DNA from: Bacteroidota bacterium
GTDB taxonomy: Bacteria; Bacteroidota; Bacteroidia; AKYH767-A; OLB10
Assembly: GCA_016713525.1 (NCBI GenBank)
Contig: JADJOZ010000009.1
Span: forward strand, 1-64,000
Reading direction: 5' to 3'
DNA: 64,000 bases
In this document: in pieces, positions 36,909 to 46,057 of the stretch
How the letters are laid out: each line of letters opens with the position of its first letter
Position numbering within the stretch: the stretch's first letter is position 1
Notes under the pieces: model-generated
Told to the model about the DNA's origin: nothing
What the model saw: the letters and a program-made list of their open reading frames with translations, nothing else
Databases searched by the model: none
Made by a program: the position numbers and the translations under genes

Positions 36909-37357
36909 TTACCAGTAGCTGTAGTAGTTCCACCAAGGGATTCAATAGCTGCTTTAGCAGTTTCAGAGAACGCATGAGCAGTGATATTTACTTTAGATTT
37001 TATTTCACCTCTTCCAAGAATTTTAACGCGGTCACGTTTAGATGCAAGTCCATTACTTACAAACACATCCATTGTAATATCAGTGATGTTATGTTTATCA
37101 ACAATTCCTTGAATTACATCCAGATTTACGCTGTTATATTCTACTCTGTTGAGGCTTTTGAAACCAAATTTTGGAAGTCTTCTTTGAAGTGGCATTTGCC
37201 CTCCTTCAAAACCGATCTTCTGGCTGTAACCTGACCTTGACTGGGCACCTTTGTGACCTTTTGTAGAGGTTCCACCACGTCCGGAACCTTGTCCGCGTCC
37301 AATACGCTTTCTATTCTTAACGGAGCCTTTGGCAGGTCTTAAATTGCTGAGATTCAT
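36905..37357 (-). CDS. rplO: 50S ribosomal protein L15
   Basis: 150 residues. Late-assembly 23S rRNA-binding protein. The N-terminal extension is Gly/Arg-rich ('RIGRGQGSGRGGTSTKGHKG'), then 'GFEGGQMPLQRRLPKFGF' and the C-terminal L18e/L15 domain. Overlaps secY and follows rpmD. Confidence 0.97.
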   Translation of the reverse strand: MNLSNLRPAKGSVKNRKRIGRGQGSGRGGTSTKGHKGAQSRSGYSQKIGFEGGQMPLQRRLPKFGFKSLNRVEYNSVNLDVIQGIVDKHNITDITMDVFVSNGLASKRDRVKILGRGEIKSKVNITAHAFSETAKAAIESLGGTTTATGK

Positions 37358-37397
37358 CTTTTCAGAATATCTTAATGTGTTGTAAAATTCGAATTAA

Positions 37398-37579
37398 TTA
37401 CCCTTTGTGTTCTACAGAAACGAGGTGTTTCACCTTTTCAATCATACCCAGGATTTGCGGGGTAGCTTCTTTTCGATTGATTGTTGCATTTTGCGGAATC
37501 CCAGAGCCACAAGAGTACGTTTCTGACGTAAGGGGCGGTCGATACCACTTTTAATCTGCTTGATTATTACTTTTCCCAT
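37398..37579 (-). CDS. rpmD: 50S ribosomal protein L30, one frameshift
   Basis: 60 residues once joined. From ATG 37577-37579 it reads 'GKVIIKQIKSGIDRPLRQK' and 'TLVALGFRKM'; in the next frame it continues 'ATINRKEATPQILGMIEKVK' and 'HLVSVEHKG' to a TAA at 37398-37400. The 182-bp span is one base short of 61 codons, placing a one-base loss near 37486-37494 beside a TTTT run. The intact gene would give the usual 59-60 residues. Confidence 0.9.
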
Positions 37580-37646
37580 TTTGTTCTCCGGTTTATACCG
37601 GCATTTATTAATATAATATTCTAAATGACTGGCTTATTGACAGGTC

Positions 37647-38164
37647 TTATCCTTCAAATATTTTCTCCATGGCAACGCCTCTTTGCTGAGATACAGCAAT
37701 GGCATCGCGCATTTGAACGAGTGCATCGATAGTTGCTTTCACAACGTTGTGAGGGTTAGAAGAACCTTTAGATTTTGCAAGAACGTCGGTAATTCCAACA
37801 CTTTCAAGTACGGCACGCATTGCACCACCTGCAATCACACCGGTTCCGGGAGCTGCCGGTTTCAGAAGTACCAAAGCACCTCCAAATTTTCCGATTTGCT
37901 CGTGAGGAACAGTTCCTTTTGCAACTGAAACTTTAACCAGGTTTTTCTTAGCATCATCAACGCCTTTGCTTACAGCATCGGTCACCTCTTTGCTTTTCCA
38001 AGACCATAGCCAACCACACCTTTTTCATCACCTACCACAACAATTGCGGAGAATGTAAATGCGCGACCACCTTTGGTTACTTTGGTTACCCTGTTAATTG
38101 CAACGAGTCTGTCCTTTAACTCGATATCACTGGTTTTTACCCTTTTTAGATTAGATGCCAACAT
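37647..38164 (-). CDS. rpsE: 30S ribosomal protein S5, one frameshift
   Basis: About 172 residues. Double-stranded RNA-binding domain ('LKDRLVAINRVTKVTKGGRA', 'VVGDEKGVVGYGLGKA') followed by the C-terminal domain ('GGAMRAVLESVGITDVLAKS'). The frame change is at the TTT run 37989-37991 (plus strand); one more base reads 'GKAKEVTDAVSKGVDDAKK'. S5 contributes to decoding fidelity. Between rplR and rpmD. Confidence 0.94.
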
Positions 38165-38170
38165 AATTTC

Positions 38171-38527
38171 TTAAAATTTTAATCCTCCGTTTCTTGCGCC
38201 TTCAGCAAGTGATTTAACTCTTCCGTGGTACAGGTAACCACCGCGATCGAAGACCACATCAGAAATACCTGCAGCAACCGCTCTTTCGGCGAGTACTTTT
38301 CCAACAATAGAAGCTTCTTCTACTTTTGTTTTTTCACCATCTCCTAAAATCTCTTCTCTGGAGGATGCTGCGATCATGGTTACACCTGTGATATCATCTA
38401 TCAACTGGGCATAGATCTGTTTATTACTTCTGAAAACGGACAAGCGAGGACGCTCGGCAGTTCCGCTGATGGTTCTGCGAACCCTCTTGCGTATACTTGT
38501 TCTCCTGATTACTTTTTTGGATTCCAT
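38171..38527 (-). CDS. rplR: 50S ribosomal protein L18
   Basis: 118 residues. Binds 5S rRNA with L5. 'RKRVRRTISGTAERPRLSVF' and 'VVFDRGGYLYHGRVKSLAEG' are the conserved blocks. Six bp before rpsE. Confidence 0.97.
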   Translation of the reverse strand: MESKKVIRRTSIRKRVRRTISGTAERPRLSVFRSNKQIYAQLIDDITGVTMIAASSREEILGDGEKTKVEEASIVGKVLAERAVAAGISDVVFDRGGYLYHGRVKSLAEGARNGGLKF

Positions 38528-38535
38528 TGAATCAA

Positions 38536-39090
38536 TTATTTTTTAGCAGCTGATTTTCCAGCTTTACGTCTTAATGTTTCTCCTACGAATTTAATACCTT
38601 TTCCTTTGTATGGCTCAGGAACTCTGAGTGAACGGATCTTTGCCGCTACCTGACCCAATAATTGCTTATCGTGACTTTCGAGGGTAATGATCGGATTCGC
38701 TCCTCTGTCCTGGCGGGTAGCTACTTTAATTTCTCCCGGTAATTCAAACACCACGTGGTGAGAATAACCCAGTACCAAATCGAGTAACTGACCTTGATTT
38801 GAGGCACGGTAACCAACCCCAACCAATTCTTGTTCTACTTTATAACCTTCAGTAACTCCTTTGATCATATTGGCGATTAAGGAACGGTATAAACCGTGTA
38901 ATGCCTTATGACGTTTTTGTTCGGTCGCACGCGCTACCAAGAGTGTCGCGCCATCCATCTGCACAGAAATTCCATCCTGAAGTTTTTGGCTCAGTGTGCC
39001 TTTCGGTCCCTTTACAGATACCTCCATCGATTTCACATCAATGGTCACACCAGCTGGTACGGTGATGGGTAATTTTCCTATTCGTGACAT
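38536..39090 (-). CDS. rplF: 50S ribosomal protein L6
   Basis: 184 residues with two homologous domains. 'SRIGKLPITVPAGVTIDVK' at the start and 'VRVPEPYKGKGIKF'-like end ('LRVPEPYKGKGIKFVGETL'). It lies near the sarcin-ricin loop and factor-binding site. Followed 8 bp later by rplR. Confidence 0.98.
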   Translation of the reverse strand: MSRIGKLPITVPAGVTIDVKSMEVSVKGPKGTLSQKLQDGISVQMDGATLLVARATEQKRHKALHGLYRSLIANMIKGVTEGYKVEQELVGVGYRASNQGQLLDLVLGYSHHVVFELPGEIKVATRQDRGANPIITLESHDKQLLGQVAAKIRSLRVPEPYKGKGIKFVGETLRRKAGKSAAKK

Positions 39091-39112
39091 ATTGAAATAC
39101 TGATTGAATTAA

Positions 39113-39511
39113 TTAATAAACTAAACATAAAACTTCACCGCCGATATTGCCTCTGCGGGCTTCCTTATCGGTCATCATTCCCTGCGATGTTGAAATGATT
39201 GCGATTCCCAATCCGTTCAGAATTCTAGGAAGATCATCAGAACCGGAATATTTTCGTAGTCCGGGACGACTCATTCTTTCAATTTTCTTAATTGCCGGAA
39301 GTTTGGTTACCGGATTATACTTCAAAGCAATTTTGATATTGCCCTGGTGGTTTTCAGTCTCCTCAAACTTATAGTTCAGGATATAACCTTTATCGAAAAG
39401 GATCTTAGTGATCTCTTTCTTTACATTGGATGCAGGCACCTCTACTATTCGGTGATTAGCCTTCATTGCATTACGCAATCTGGTAAGGTAATCTGCTATC
39501 GGATCAGTCAT
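39113..39511 (-). CDS. rpsH: 30S ribosomal protein S8
   Basis: 132 residues. Central-domain 16S rRNA binder. 'MTDPIADYLTRLRNAMKANH' and 'ISTSQGMMTDKEARRGNIGG' are canonical. In other bacteria S8 represses the spc operon through the L5 leader; not testable by eye here. Confidence 0.98.
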   Translation of the reverse strand: MTDPIADYLTRLRNAMKANHRIVEVPASNVKKEITKILFDKGYILNYKFEETENHQGNIKIALKYNPVTKLPAIKKIERMSRPGLRKYSGSDDLPRILNGLGIAIISTSQGMMTDKEARRGNIGGEVLCLVY

Positions 39512-39547
39512 TGTATTTTGAATTTTCTTTTAAACGCTATTGTTTTA

Positions 39548-39816
39548 TTACCAACTGGCTTTAGTTACACCAGCAATTTTGCCTTCGAGTGCCATTTTGC
39601 GGAACAGAACGCGGGATATTCCGAATTGTCTCATGTATCCTCTTGGTCTTCCTGTAAGATTACAACGATTATGCAGACGAACAGGAGATGCATTTTTGGA
39701 AGTTTGCTCAGACCGGCATAGTCACCTGCTGCTTTCATAGCTGCACGTCTATCTGCGTATTTTGCTACTGCTTTAGCGCGTTTGCGCTCTCTGGCTTTTA
39801 CTGATTCTTTTGCCAT
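39548..39816 (-). CDS. rpsN: 30S ribosomal protein S14, one frameshift
   Basis: 89 residues once joined. 'MAKESVKARERKRAKAVAKY' at the start; after the T5 run 39693-39697 (plus strand, one base missing) it continues 'NASPVRLHNRCNLTGRPRGY', 'MRQFGISRVLFRKMALEGK' and 'VTKASW'. This is the long zinc-free form: the CxxC pairs of the short form are absent. TAA at 39548-39550. Confidence 0.93.
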
Positions 39817-39821
39817 TTATA

Positions 39822-40373
39822 TTAGTTTGTTTTAAACGGAATACCAAATTCTTTCAAAAGGTGGAATGCTTCATCATCGGATTCTGCGGATGTCACAAAG
39901 GTGATGTCCATACCGGTAATTTTATTCACCTTGTCGATATCAATCTCCGGAAAGATGATTTGTTCAGTTACACCAAGAGTGTAATTTCCTTTACCATCAA
40001 ATCCTTTGTTATTAACTCCTTTGAAATCGCGGATCCTTGGCAATGCCACAGAAATCAAACGATCGAGGAATTCGTACATAACTTCATCGCGAAGCGTTAC
40101 TCTGGCACCGATATTAACACCGATACGCAGTTTGAAGTTAGAGATATCTTTTTTAGATTTTGTCGGTACTGCTTTCTGACCTGAAATATTTGACATTTCA
40201 TTCAGTGCGTATTCAATAAGTTTCTTATCGGATACAGCATCACCAACACCCTGATTTAAGCAGATTTTAACCAATTTTGGTACCTGCATAGGGCTTTTGT
40301 AGGAGAACCTCTCTTTGAGGTTGCTTACGATTTCCTTACGGTATTTTTCCTTTAGTCTGGGTGTGTAAGACAT
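39822..40373 (-). CDS. rplE: 50S ribosomal protein L5
   Basis: 183 residues. Binds 5S rRNA and bridges to S13. 'VPKLVKICLNQGVGDAVSDK', 'KISNFKLRIGV'-type core ('SKKDISNFKLRIGVNIGARV') and 'GITEQIIFPEID'-type motif ('GVTEQIIFPEIDIDKV') are present. Its start overlaps the rplX stop by one base. Confidence 0.98.
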   Translation of the reverse strand: MSYTPRLKEKYRKEIVSNLKERFSYKSPMQVPKLVKICLNQGVGDAVSDKKLIEYALNEMSNISGQKAVPTKSKKDISNFKLRIGVNIGARVTLRDEVMYEFLDRLISVALPRIRDFKGVNNKGFDGKGNYTLGVTEQIIFPEIDIDKVNKITGMDITFVTSAESDDEAFHLLKEFGIPFKTN

Positions 40374-40711
40374 TACTTGATTACCTCCCCTGATTTTTTA
40401 GCGTAACGAACTAATTTTCCATCGACCGACTTTCGGCCAACACGTGTAGCTTTTCCTGTTGAAGGATCCACTAACATCACATTTGAAATATGAATTGGTG
40501 CTTCCTGCTTCACAATACCACCCTGGGTATTTTTAGCATTTGGCTTAGTGTGTTTAGAAACCAGATTCACCCTTTCAACGATCACTTTACGTGAATCAAG
40601 GATTACTTCCAGGACTTTGCCCTGCTGACCTTTATTCTCACCTGAGATTACCTTAACGGTATCGCCTTTTCTTACTTTCAGCTTCGGCTGAACATTATTT
40701 TTCCTTTCCAT
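40373..40711 (-). CDS. rplX: 50S ribosomal protein L24
   Basis: 112 residues. Assembly-initiator protein with a KOW motif near the N-terminus ('KGDTVKVISGENKGQQGKVL'). Both ends overlap neighbouring genes by one base (ATG/TGA type junctions), indicating tight coupling in the spc segment. Confidence 0.98.
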   Translation of the reverse strand: MERKNNVQPKLKVRKGDTVKVISGENKGQQGKVLEVILDSRKVIVERVNLVSKHTKPNAKNTQGGIVKQEAPIHISNVMLVDPSTGKATRVGRKSVDGKLVRYAKKSGEVIK

Positions 40712-41079
40712 TATATTACCTCCGGAGCTAAGGATACAATTTTCATATACTGCTTCTCACGCAATTCACGTGCTACAGGACCGAAAATACGGGTACCTCT
40801 TAACTCGTCATTGGCATTGAGTAACACTACTGCGTTATCGTCGAAACGGATATAAGATCCGTCGCTTCTTCTTACTTCTTTACTGACCCTTACCACAACG
40901 GCTTTGGAGACAGTACCTTTTTTTATGTTGCCTGCCGGGATAGCGTGCTTTACAGTCACTACTATTTTGTCCCCGAGGGAAGCATACCTTTTTCTGGTAC
41001 CTCCCAACACACGTATACAGAGTACTTCTTTTGCACCACTGTTGTCCGCTACGGTCAGTCTGGATTCCTGCTGGATCAT
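40711..41079 (-). CDS. rplN: 50S ribosomal protein L14
   Basis: 122 residues, exact family length. 'MIQQESRLTVADNSGAKEVL' and 'ARELREKQYMKIVSLAPEVI' are diagnostic. Sits at the subunit interface and is also the binding site of silencing factor RsfS. Confidence 0.98.
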   Translation of the reverse strand: MIQQESRLTVADNSGAKEVLCIRVLGGTRKRYASLGDKIVVTVKHAIPAGNIKKGTVSKAVVVRVSKEVRRSDGSYIRFDDNAVVLLNANDELRGTRIFGPVARELREKQYMKIVSLAPEVI

Positions 41080-41108
41080 CGCTTTTTCAGTTCTTTATTA
41101 CTACTGGG

Positions 41109-41375
41109 TTATTTTGCTTTTTCTAATATCTCAACCAGTCTCCAACGCTTGTTTTTGCTGATAGGACGGGTTTCCATGATGCGCACTTTATCGCCAATAC
41201 CACAAGTATTGTTTTCGTCATGGGCCATAAATTTTACTGTCTGGCTGATGAATTTTCCGTAAATCGGGTGTTTCACTTTACGCTCTACAGATACCACAAT
41301 TGATTGCTGCATCTTATTGCTGGTAACTATCCCTGTTTTTTCCTTGCGGAGGGCTCTTTCTACTGACATGGTCAA
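41109..41375 (-). CDS. rpsQ: 30S ribosomal protein S17
   Basis: 88 residues. OB-fold 16S rRNA-binding protein. 'KEKTGIVTSNKMQQSIVVSV' and 'HDENNTCGIGDKVRIMETRP' are conserved. Directly follows rpmC without a gap. Confidence 0.97.
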   Translation of the reverse strand: MTMSVERALRKEKTGIVTSNKMQQSIVVSVERKVKHPIYGKFISQTVKFMAHDENNTCGIGDKVRIMETRPISKNKRWRLVEILEKAK

Positions 41376-41588
41376 TTATTTCTTTGTTTCAGATGATGAA
41401 GCCATTGCGCGCTTCTTAAATTCCGTTTCCAGGCGGGCAATCAGCCTGCGAGATGATTTGATTTTGAGCGGGTTCTCAATCGGAGATACCGCATGGCTCA
41501 TCTTCAGTTTCGTGTAGTTGGCACGTTCCTCAGCAATCCTGTCGCGGATTTCATCGGTAGTGAGGTCGTTTACTATATTTTGTTTCAT
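41376..41588 (-). CDS. rpmC: 50S ribosomal protein L29
   Basis: 70 residues, a two-helix protein near the tunnel exit. 'LTTDEIRDRIAEERANYTKL' and 'IENPLKIKSSRRLIARLETE' match the family, the latter containing the IxxxRRxIARIxT signature. Between rplP and rpsQ. Confidence 0.96.
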   Translation of the reverse strand: MKQNIVNDLTTDEIRDRIAEERANYTKLKMSHAVSPIENPLKIKSSRRLIARLETEFKKRAMASSSETKK

Positions 41589-41621
41589 GTTCTTAAATTC
41601 AGTTTACAGGTGAAGACCGGA

Positions 41622-42044
41622 TTATTGTCCTTCGTAATCTCTTCTTACGATAAACCTGGTAATTACAGGTAATTTTTGAGCTGCCAAACGCAAAGCTTCT
41701 TTTGCTGTTGCCATGGGTACACCATCAGCTTCAAACAAAATACGACCCGGCTTAACTACTGCTACCCAATATTCAGGAGCTCCTTTACCTTTACCCATCC
41801 TTACTTCGGCTGGCTGTCTGGTAATTGGTTTATCAGGAAATACGCGGATCCAGATTTGTCCTTCCCGCTTCATATAACGGGTTACTGCAACACGGGCTGC
41901 TTCTAACTGGCGTGAAGTTACCCATGCGGTATCCAGTGATTTCAATCCGAATGATCCGAATGCCACTTCTGCACCACGGGTAGCATTACCCTTGGCTTTC
42001 ATCTTGTGTTGTTTCCGGAATTTCGTCTTCTTCGGCTGTAACAT
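41622..42044 (-). CDS. rplP: 50S ribosomal protein L16
   Basis: 140 residues. Organises the A-site and peptidyl transferase region. 'MLQPKKTKFRKQHKMKAKGN', 'RYMKREGQIWIRVFPDKPIT' and 'RMGKGKGAPEYWVAVVKPGR' are canonical. Arg in 'FPDKPITRQPAEVR' is retained. Confidence 0.98.
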   Translation of the reverse strand: MLQPKKTKFRKQHKMKAKGNATRGAEVAFGSFGLKSLDTAWVTSRQLEAARVAVTRYMKREGQIWIRVFPDKPITRQPAEVRMGKGKGAPEYWVAVVKPGRILFEADGVPMATAKEALRLAAQKLPVITRFIVRRDYEGQ

Positions 42045-42086
42045 TTTATTTCAGGTATTTATAAATGCTTAATCTTAAAAATCTAA

Positions 42087-42851
42087 TTATTGCTTGTTTC
42101 TTGGTTTCTTATCACGACGGTCATTACGATCACCACGATCTTTACGATCTGATGGTCCTCCACCCTGTGGTCCGCCTTTTGATTTTGTCTGGCTGGTCAT
42201 TCCCACATTCGGAGAAAGATCACGCTTTCCAAATACTTCACCTTTACAGATCCAAACTTTAACACCAATTTTACCATAGGTAGTCTGCGCTTCAGCGATT
42301 GCAAAATCGATATCAGCACGGAAAGTATGCAGTGGTGTACGTCCTTCTTTGTACTGTTCAGTTCTTGCCATTTCAGCACCACCCAAACGACCGGCAACCA
42401 TTGCTTTGATTCCTTCTGCTCCCATTCTCATGGTAGATGCCACTGCAGTTTTTACTGCGCGACGGAAAGAAATCCTTGCTTCGAGCTGACGTGCGATTGA
42501 CTCAGCTACTAACTGAGCATCAAGTTCAGGTCTCTTTATTTCGAAGATGTTGATTTGAACATCCTTTTTAGTCAGTTTTTTTAATTCTTCCTTGATACGG
42601 TCAACTTCAGTTCCGCCTTTTCCGATTACGATACCGGGACGCACTGTATTGATGGTAACTGTGATCAACTTCAGAGTACGCTCAATGATGATTTTGGAAA
42701 CACCGCCTTTTGCAAGACGTGCCATGAGGTAAGTTCTGATTTTTTCGTCTTCAACAAGTTTATCAGCATAGTTTCTTCCACCATACCAGTTAGAATCCCA
42801 TCCTCTGATGATTCCTAAACGATTGCCTATCGGATGCGCCTTTTGTCCCAT
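42087..42851 (-). CDS. rpsC: 30S ribosomal protein S3
   Basis: 254 residues. 'GQKAHPIGNRLGIIRGWDSN' at the start, a KH domain with 'RPGIVIGKGGTEVDRIKEEL', and the C-terminal domain 'RGLGGAEMART'-type block ('VAGRLGGAEMARTEQYKEGR'). A Gly/Asp/Arg/Lys-rich low-complexity tail of ~40 residues extends beyond the E. coli protein (233), ending 'RRDKKPRNKQ'. Confidence 0.98.
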   Translation of the reverse strand: MGQKAHPIGNRLGIIRGWDSNWYGGRNYADKLVEDEKIRTYLMARLAKGGVSKIIIERTLKLITVTINTVRPGIVIGKGGTEVDRIKEELKKLTKKDVQINIFEIKRPELDAQLVAESIARQLEARISFRRAVKTAVASTMRMGAEGIKAMVAGRLGGAEMARTEQYKEGRTPLHTFRADIDFAIAEAQTTYGKIGVKVWICKGEVFGKRDLSPNVGMTSQTKSKGGPQGGGPSDRKDRGDRNDRRDKKPRNKQ

Positions 42852-42879
42852 TATTTATTGTTGACTTCTGTGTTTAATT

Positions 42880-43299
42880 TTAGTTTACTGATTCAGTTTT
42901 AGCAACTGCCTTGCTGTCGAGGATCAAAGTGATGTGATTCGAACGCTTTTTGATACGGTGTCCACGTCCCTGAGGAGCGGTACGTAATCTTTTAAGCTGA
43001 CGGGCACTGTCGACAAACACTTCTTTAACATAAAGATTGTGGTCTTCAATACGTTCACCTTCATTTTTGGCCTGCCAGTTGGAAATTGCAGAAAGTAATA
43101 CTTTCTCCAGTCTGCCAGCTGCTTCTTTAGTGCTGAATCTCAATGAATTGAGAGCATTTTCAACTTTCTTACCACGAATCATGTCGACTACCAAACGCAT
43201 TTTCATTGGTGAGGTAGGACAGTTATTTAATTTGGCTAGTGAAGTTACCTTCATCAGCTCTTTTCTGGCATTTGCTGCGTTACGTTTTCTTGCTCCCAT
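42880..43299 (-). CDS. rplV: 50S ribosomal protein L22
   Basis: 139 residues. Its beta hairpin lines the exit tunnel. 'NNCPTSPMKMRLVVDMIRGK', 'EAGRLEKVLLSAISNWQAK'-type core and 'RLRTAPQGRGHRIKKRSNHI' identify it. N-terminal 16 residues are an extra basic/Ala-rich stretch. No macrolide-resistance-type deletion in the hairpin is apparent. Confidence 0.97.
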   Translation of the reverse strand: MGARKRNAANARKELMKVTSLAKLNNCPTSPMKMRLVVDMIRGKKVENALNSLRFSTKEAAGRLEKVLLSAISNWQAKNEGERIEDHNLYVKEVFVDSARQLKRLRTAPQGRGHRIKKRSNHITLILDSKAVAKTESVN

Positions 43300-43301
43300 G
43301 A

Positions 43302-43580
43302 TTATTTGCTTCCTTTATCTTTTCCACCTGAATGTCCTCTGAACGAACGGGTAGGAGCAAACTCACCTAATTTATGACCAACCATGTTTTCGGTTACATA
43401 CACCGGAATGAATTTATTTCCGTTATGTACTGCCATTGTATGTCCGACAAATTCCGGAGCGATCATTGATCTTCTCGACCAGGTCTTGATCACGGTTTTC
43501 TTTTTGGAATCATTCATGGTATTCACCTTCTTCTCGAGTTTGAAGTCGATAAATGGACCTTTTTTAAGTGAGCGACTCAT
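43302..43580 (-). CDS. rpsS: 30S ribosomal protein S19
   Basis: 92 residues. Head protein contacting S13. 'MSRSLKKGPFIDFKLEKKVN' and 'GEFAPTRSFRGHSGGKDKGS' are diagnostic. Two bp before rplV. Confidence 0.98.
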   Translation of the reverse strand: MSRSLKKGPFIDFKLEKKVNTMNDSKKKTVIKTWSRRSMIAPEFVGHTMAVHNGNKFIPVYVTENMVGHKLGEFAPTRSFRGHSGGKDKGSK

Positions 43581-43624
43581 TATAAATCAGTAATTTATAT
43601 CAATTAATTAAAGTAATAGTTGAA

Positions 43625-44449
43625 TTATTTCTTTCTACGATCGATGATGTAACGATCAGAAGGGTGATTTTTAACTCTGGTTTTCATTCCTTTAGCTAAA
43701 AGACCTTTTCTGGATCTTGGATGACCTCCGGAAGCTCTACCTTCACCTCCACCCATTGGGTGATCAACCGGGTTCATAGCAACACCTCTAACTCTTGGAC
43801 GACGGCCCATCCAACGGGTGCGACCGGCTTTACCGTAAGATTCTTTATTGTGATCTGAATTAGAGCAGGTACCAATAGTTGCCATACAAGCTACAAGAAT
43901 CATTCTGGTTTCTCCTGATGGCATTTTGATGGTTGCATATTTACCGTCACGGGCAGCAAGCTGCGCATATGAACCGGCACTACGAGCCATTTTACCACCC
44001 TGACCAGGTCTTAATTCCAAATTATGGATTAATGTACCCAATGGAATATCTTTCAGGAACATTGCATTTCCAACATCCGGAGTTGCACCTTCACCAGCCA
44101 TGATTTTCATACCGGTTTTAAGTCCGTTCGGAGCCAGAATATATCTTTTTTCACCATCAACATAATTGATCAATGCAATATTTGCTGTACGGTTTGGATC
44201 ATATTCAATGGTAGCCACAACTCCGGGGATACCTTGCTTATCTCTTTTGAAATCAATGAGACGCAATTTCATACGGTGACCACCACCGATGTAACGCATG
44301 GTCATTTTACCTGAGTGGTTACGACCACCGGTACGATTCTTAGAAACAACCAATGATTTCTCGGGTCTGGAAGTGGTGATTTCATTAGAATCAATCACAA
44401 CTTTATGTCGCTGACCTGGGGTTGTTGGGCGTAACTTCTTAATAGCCAT
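43625..44449 (-). CDS. rplB: 50S ribosomal protein L2
   Basis: 274 residues, normal length. Essential for subunit association and peptidyl transfer. 'KNRTGGRNHSGKMTMRYIGG', 'RPRVRGVAMNPVDHPMGGGE' with the catalytic-region His, and the basic C-terminus 'KNHPSDRYIIDRRKK' are present. Confidence 0.99.
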   Translation of the reverse strand: MAIKKLRPTTPGQRHKVVIDSNEITTSRPEKSLVVSKNRTGGRNHSGKMTMRYIGGGHRMKLRLIDFKRDKQGIPGVVATIEYDPNRTANIALINYVDGEKRYILAPNGLKTGMKIMAGEGATPDVGNAMFLKDIPLGTLIHNLELRPGQGGKMARSAGSYAQLAARDGKYATIKMPSGETRMILVACMATIGTCSNSDHNKESYGKAGRTRWMGRRPRVRGVAMNPVDHPMGGGEGRASGGHPRSRKGLLAKGMKTRVKNHPSDRYIIDRRKK

Positions 44450-44472
44450 TTGCTTACTCTTTCTTTACAAAA

Positions 44473-44763
44473 TTATATATTGCTATAAAAATCAATTGAG
44501 TCACCTGTTTGCAGGGTAACAATTGCTTTCTTAAACTTAGCTGTTTTACCTTTAGTGAAACCTGTTTTGGTTCCTCTGGTCTTGGTTTTGCCAATGTAAT
44601 TCATGGTATTAACTTCCACTACTTTCACATTATACATTTCCTGAACCGCCTTTTGGATCTGGATCTTGTTGGCTTTAGGATTTACAATAAATCCATAACG
44701 ACCCGTTTTTTCCGTCAAGCGGGTCATTTTTTCTGTTATTATTGGCCTTTGCAGGATGTTCAT
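44473..44763 (-). CDS. rplW: 50S ribosomal protein L23
   Basis: 96 residues. Docking site for trigger factor and SRP at the tunnel exit. 'NILQRPIITEKMTRLTEKTG' and 'RYGFIVNPKANKIQIQKAVQ' then 'VNTMNYIGKTKTRG'. Overlaps the rplD stop by 4 bp (ATGA). Confidence 0.97.
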   Translation of the reverse strand: MNILQRPIITEKMTRLTEKTGRYGFIVNPKANKIQIQKAVQEMYNVKVVEVNTMNYIGKTKTRGTKTGFTKGKTAKFKKAIVTLQTGDSIDFYSNI

Positions 44764-45389
44764 TTCGCTAATGTTTTTTCAATTACTGGCAATGCACCTT
44801 CAATCAGAATTAGAGATTGAGCGTTGAGAATATCGTAAGTGTTTAAATCCGAAGCAGTTACGACTTTGCTCCCCGCCAAATTTCGGGACGACAAATATAC
44901 GTTTTTATTTGAATCTGCCAGCACAACAAGAGTTTTTTTCTTGTTTAGGTCCAATCCGGTTAAAACCTTTAAATAATCCTGAGTTTTAACTGAAGCCATA
45001 TTCAAATCTTCCAGAATAGTAATGTTATTCTGTTTTGCTTTGTGGCTAAGGGCAGAAATACGTGCAAGACGTTTTACCTTTTTATTCAGTTTGAAAGAAT
45101 AATCTCTTGGTTCCGGACCAAAAACACGACCACCACCAACGAACAATGGTGATTTCATAGAACCGGCACGGGCACCACCGGTACCTTTCTGACGTTTCAG
45201 TTTTTTGGTAGTTCCGGAAACTTCATTTCTTTCTTTAGACTTATGAGTTCCCTGACGTTTATTGGCAAGAATCTGTTTTACATCCAGGTAAATTGCGTGA
45301 TCGTTAGGCTCGGCACCGAAAATTTCGCTGCTAAGGGTCACTTTACGTCCTGTATCTTTACCGGAAGATTGTTTTACTGTAAGTTCCAT
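44760..45389 (-). CDS. rplD: 50S ribosomal protein L4
   Basis: 209 residues. Tunnel constriction protein and, in Gammaproteobacteria, regulator of the S10 operon. 'KKLKRQKGTGGARAGSMKSP' followed by 'VFGPEPRDYSFKLNKKVKRL' is the conserved tunnel loop. One bp after rplC. Confidence 0.98.
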   Translation of the reverse strand: MELTVKQSSGKDTGRKVTLSSEIFGAEPNDHAIYLDVKQILANKRQGTHKSKERNEVSGTTKKLKRQKGTGGARAGSMKSPLFVGGGRVFGPEPRDYSFKLNKKVKRLARISALSHKAKQNNITILEDLNMASVKTQDYLKVLTGLDLNKKKTLVVLADSNKNVYLSSRNLAGSKVVTASDLNTYDILNAQSLILIEGALPVIEKTLAK

Positions 45390-45390
45390 C

Positions 45391-46008
45391 TTAAATCTCT
45401 ATTGTAATGTAAGAACCTTTTGCTCCGGGGATAGCACCTTTAACAAGTACCAGGTTTTGTTCCGGAATAACTTTAACTATTTGAAGGTTAACCATCTTCA
45501 CATTTTCACCTCCCATACGGCCTGCCATGCGCATTCCTTTGAATACACGTGATGGCCAGGAAGAAGCTCCCATTGAACCGGGTGCACGTAATCTGTTATG
45601 CTGACCGTGAGTCTGCCCACCTACTCCGGAAAATCCGTGACGCTTTACAACGCCCTGGAATCCTTTTCCTTTCGATTCGCCTACTACATCGCAGTACATT
45701 CCTTCTTCAAGGATTGAAACAGTTACCTGATCTCCGATATTCAAATCTTGTTCGAATCCTTTGAATTCGATCAGTCTTCTTTTAGGAGTAGTCTTTGCCT
45801 TAGCAAAATGACCTTTTAAAGCAGCGGGAGTATTTTTCTCCTTGCGTTCACCATAAGCCAGCTGAACAGCTGAATAGCCATCCTTTTCTTTAGTCTTCAC
45901 ATGTGTCACTACACATGGTCCGGCCTGGATTACGGTGCATGGGATGTTTTTTCCATCAGCATCAAAGAAGCTGGTCATCCCTATTTTGGTTCCGATTAAA
46001 CCTGACAT
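45391..46008 (-). CDS. rplC: 50S ribosomal protein L3
   Basis: 205 residues. Reaches the peptidyl transferase centre. 'GLIGTKIGMTSFFDADGKNI' and 'KGFQGVVKRHGFSGVGGQTH' with 'RAPGSMGASSWPSRVFKGMR' are the family blocks, including the Gln methylated in other bacteria ('GGQTHG'). Confidence 0.98.
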   Translation of the reverse strand: MSGLIGTKIGMTSFFDADGKNIPCTVIQAGPCVVTHVKTKEKDGYSAVQLAYGERKEKNTPAALKGHFAKAKTTPKRRLIEFKGFEQDLNIGDQVTVSILEEGMYCDVVGESKGKGFQGVVKRHGFSGVGGQTHGQHNRLRAPGSMGASSWPSRVFKGMRMAGRMGGENVKMVNLQIVKVIPEQNLVLVKGAIPGAKGSYITIEI

Positions 46009-46057
46009 TTTAATCTATTTTATACTTTGTTGATTTTTAATTAATTGCAAAAGCTAC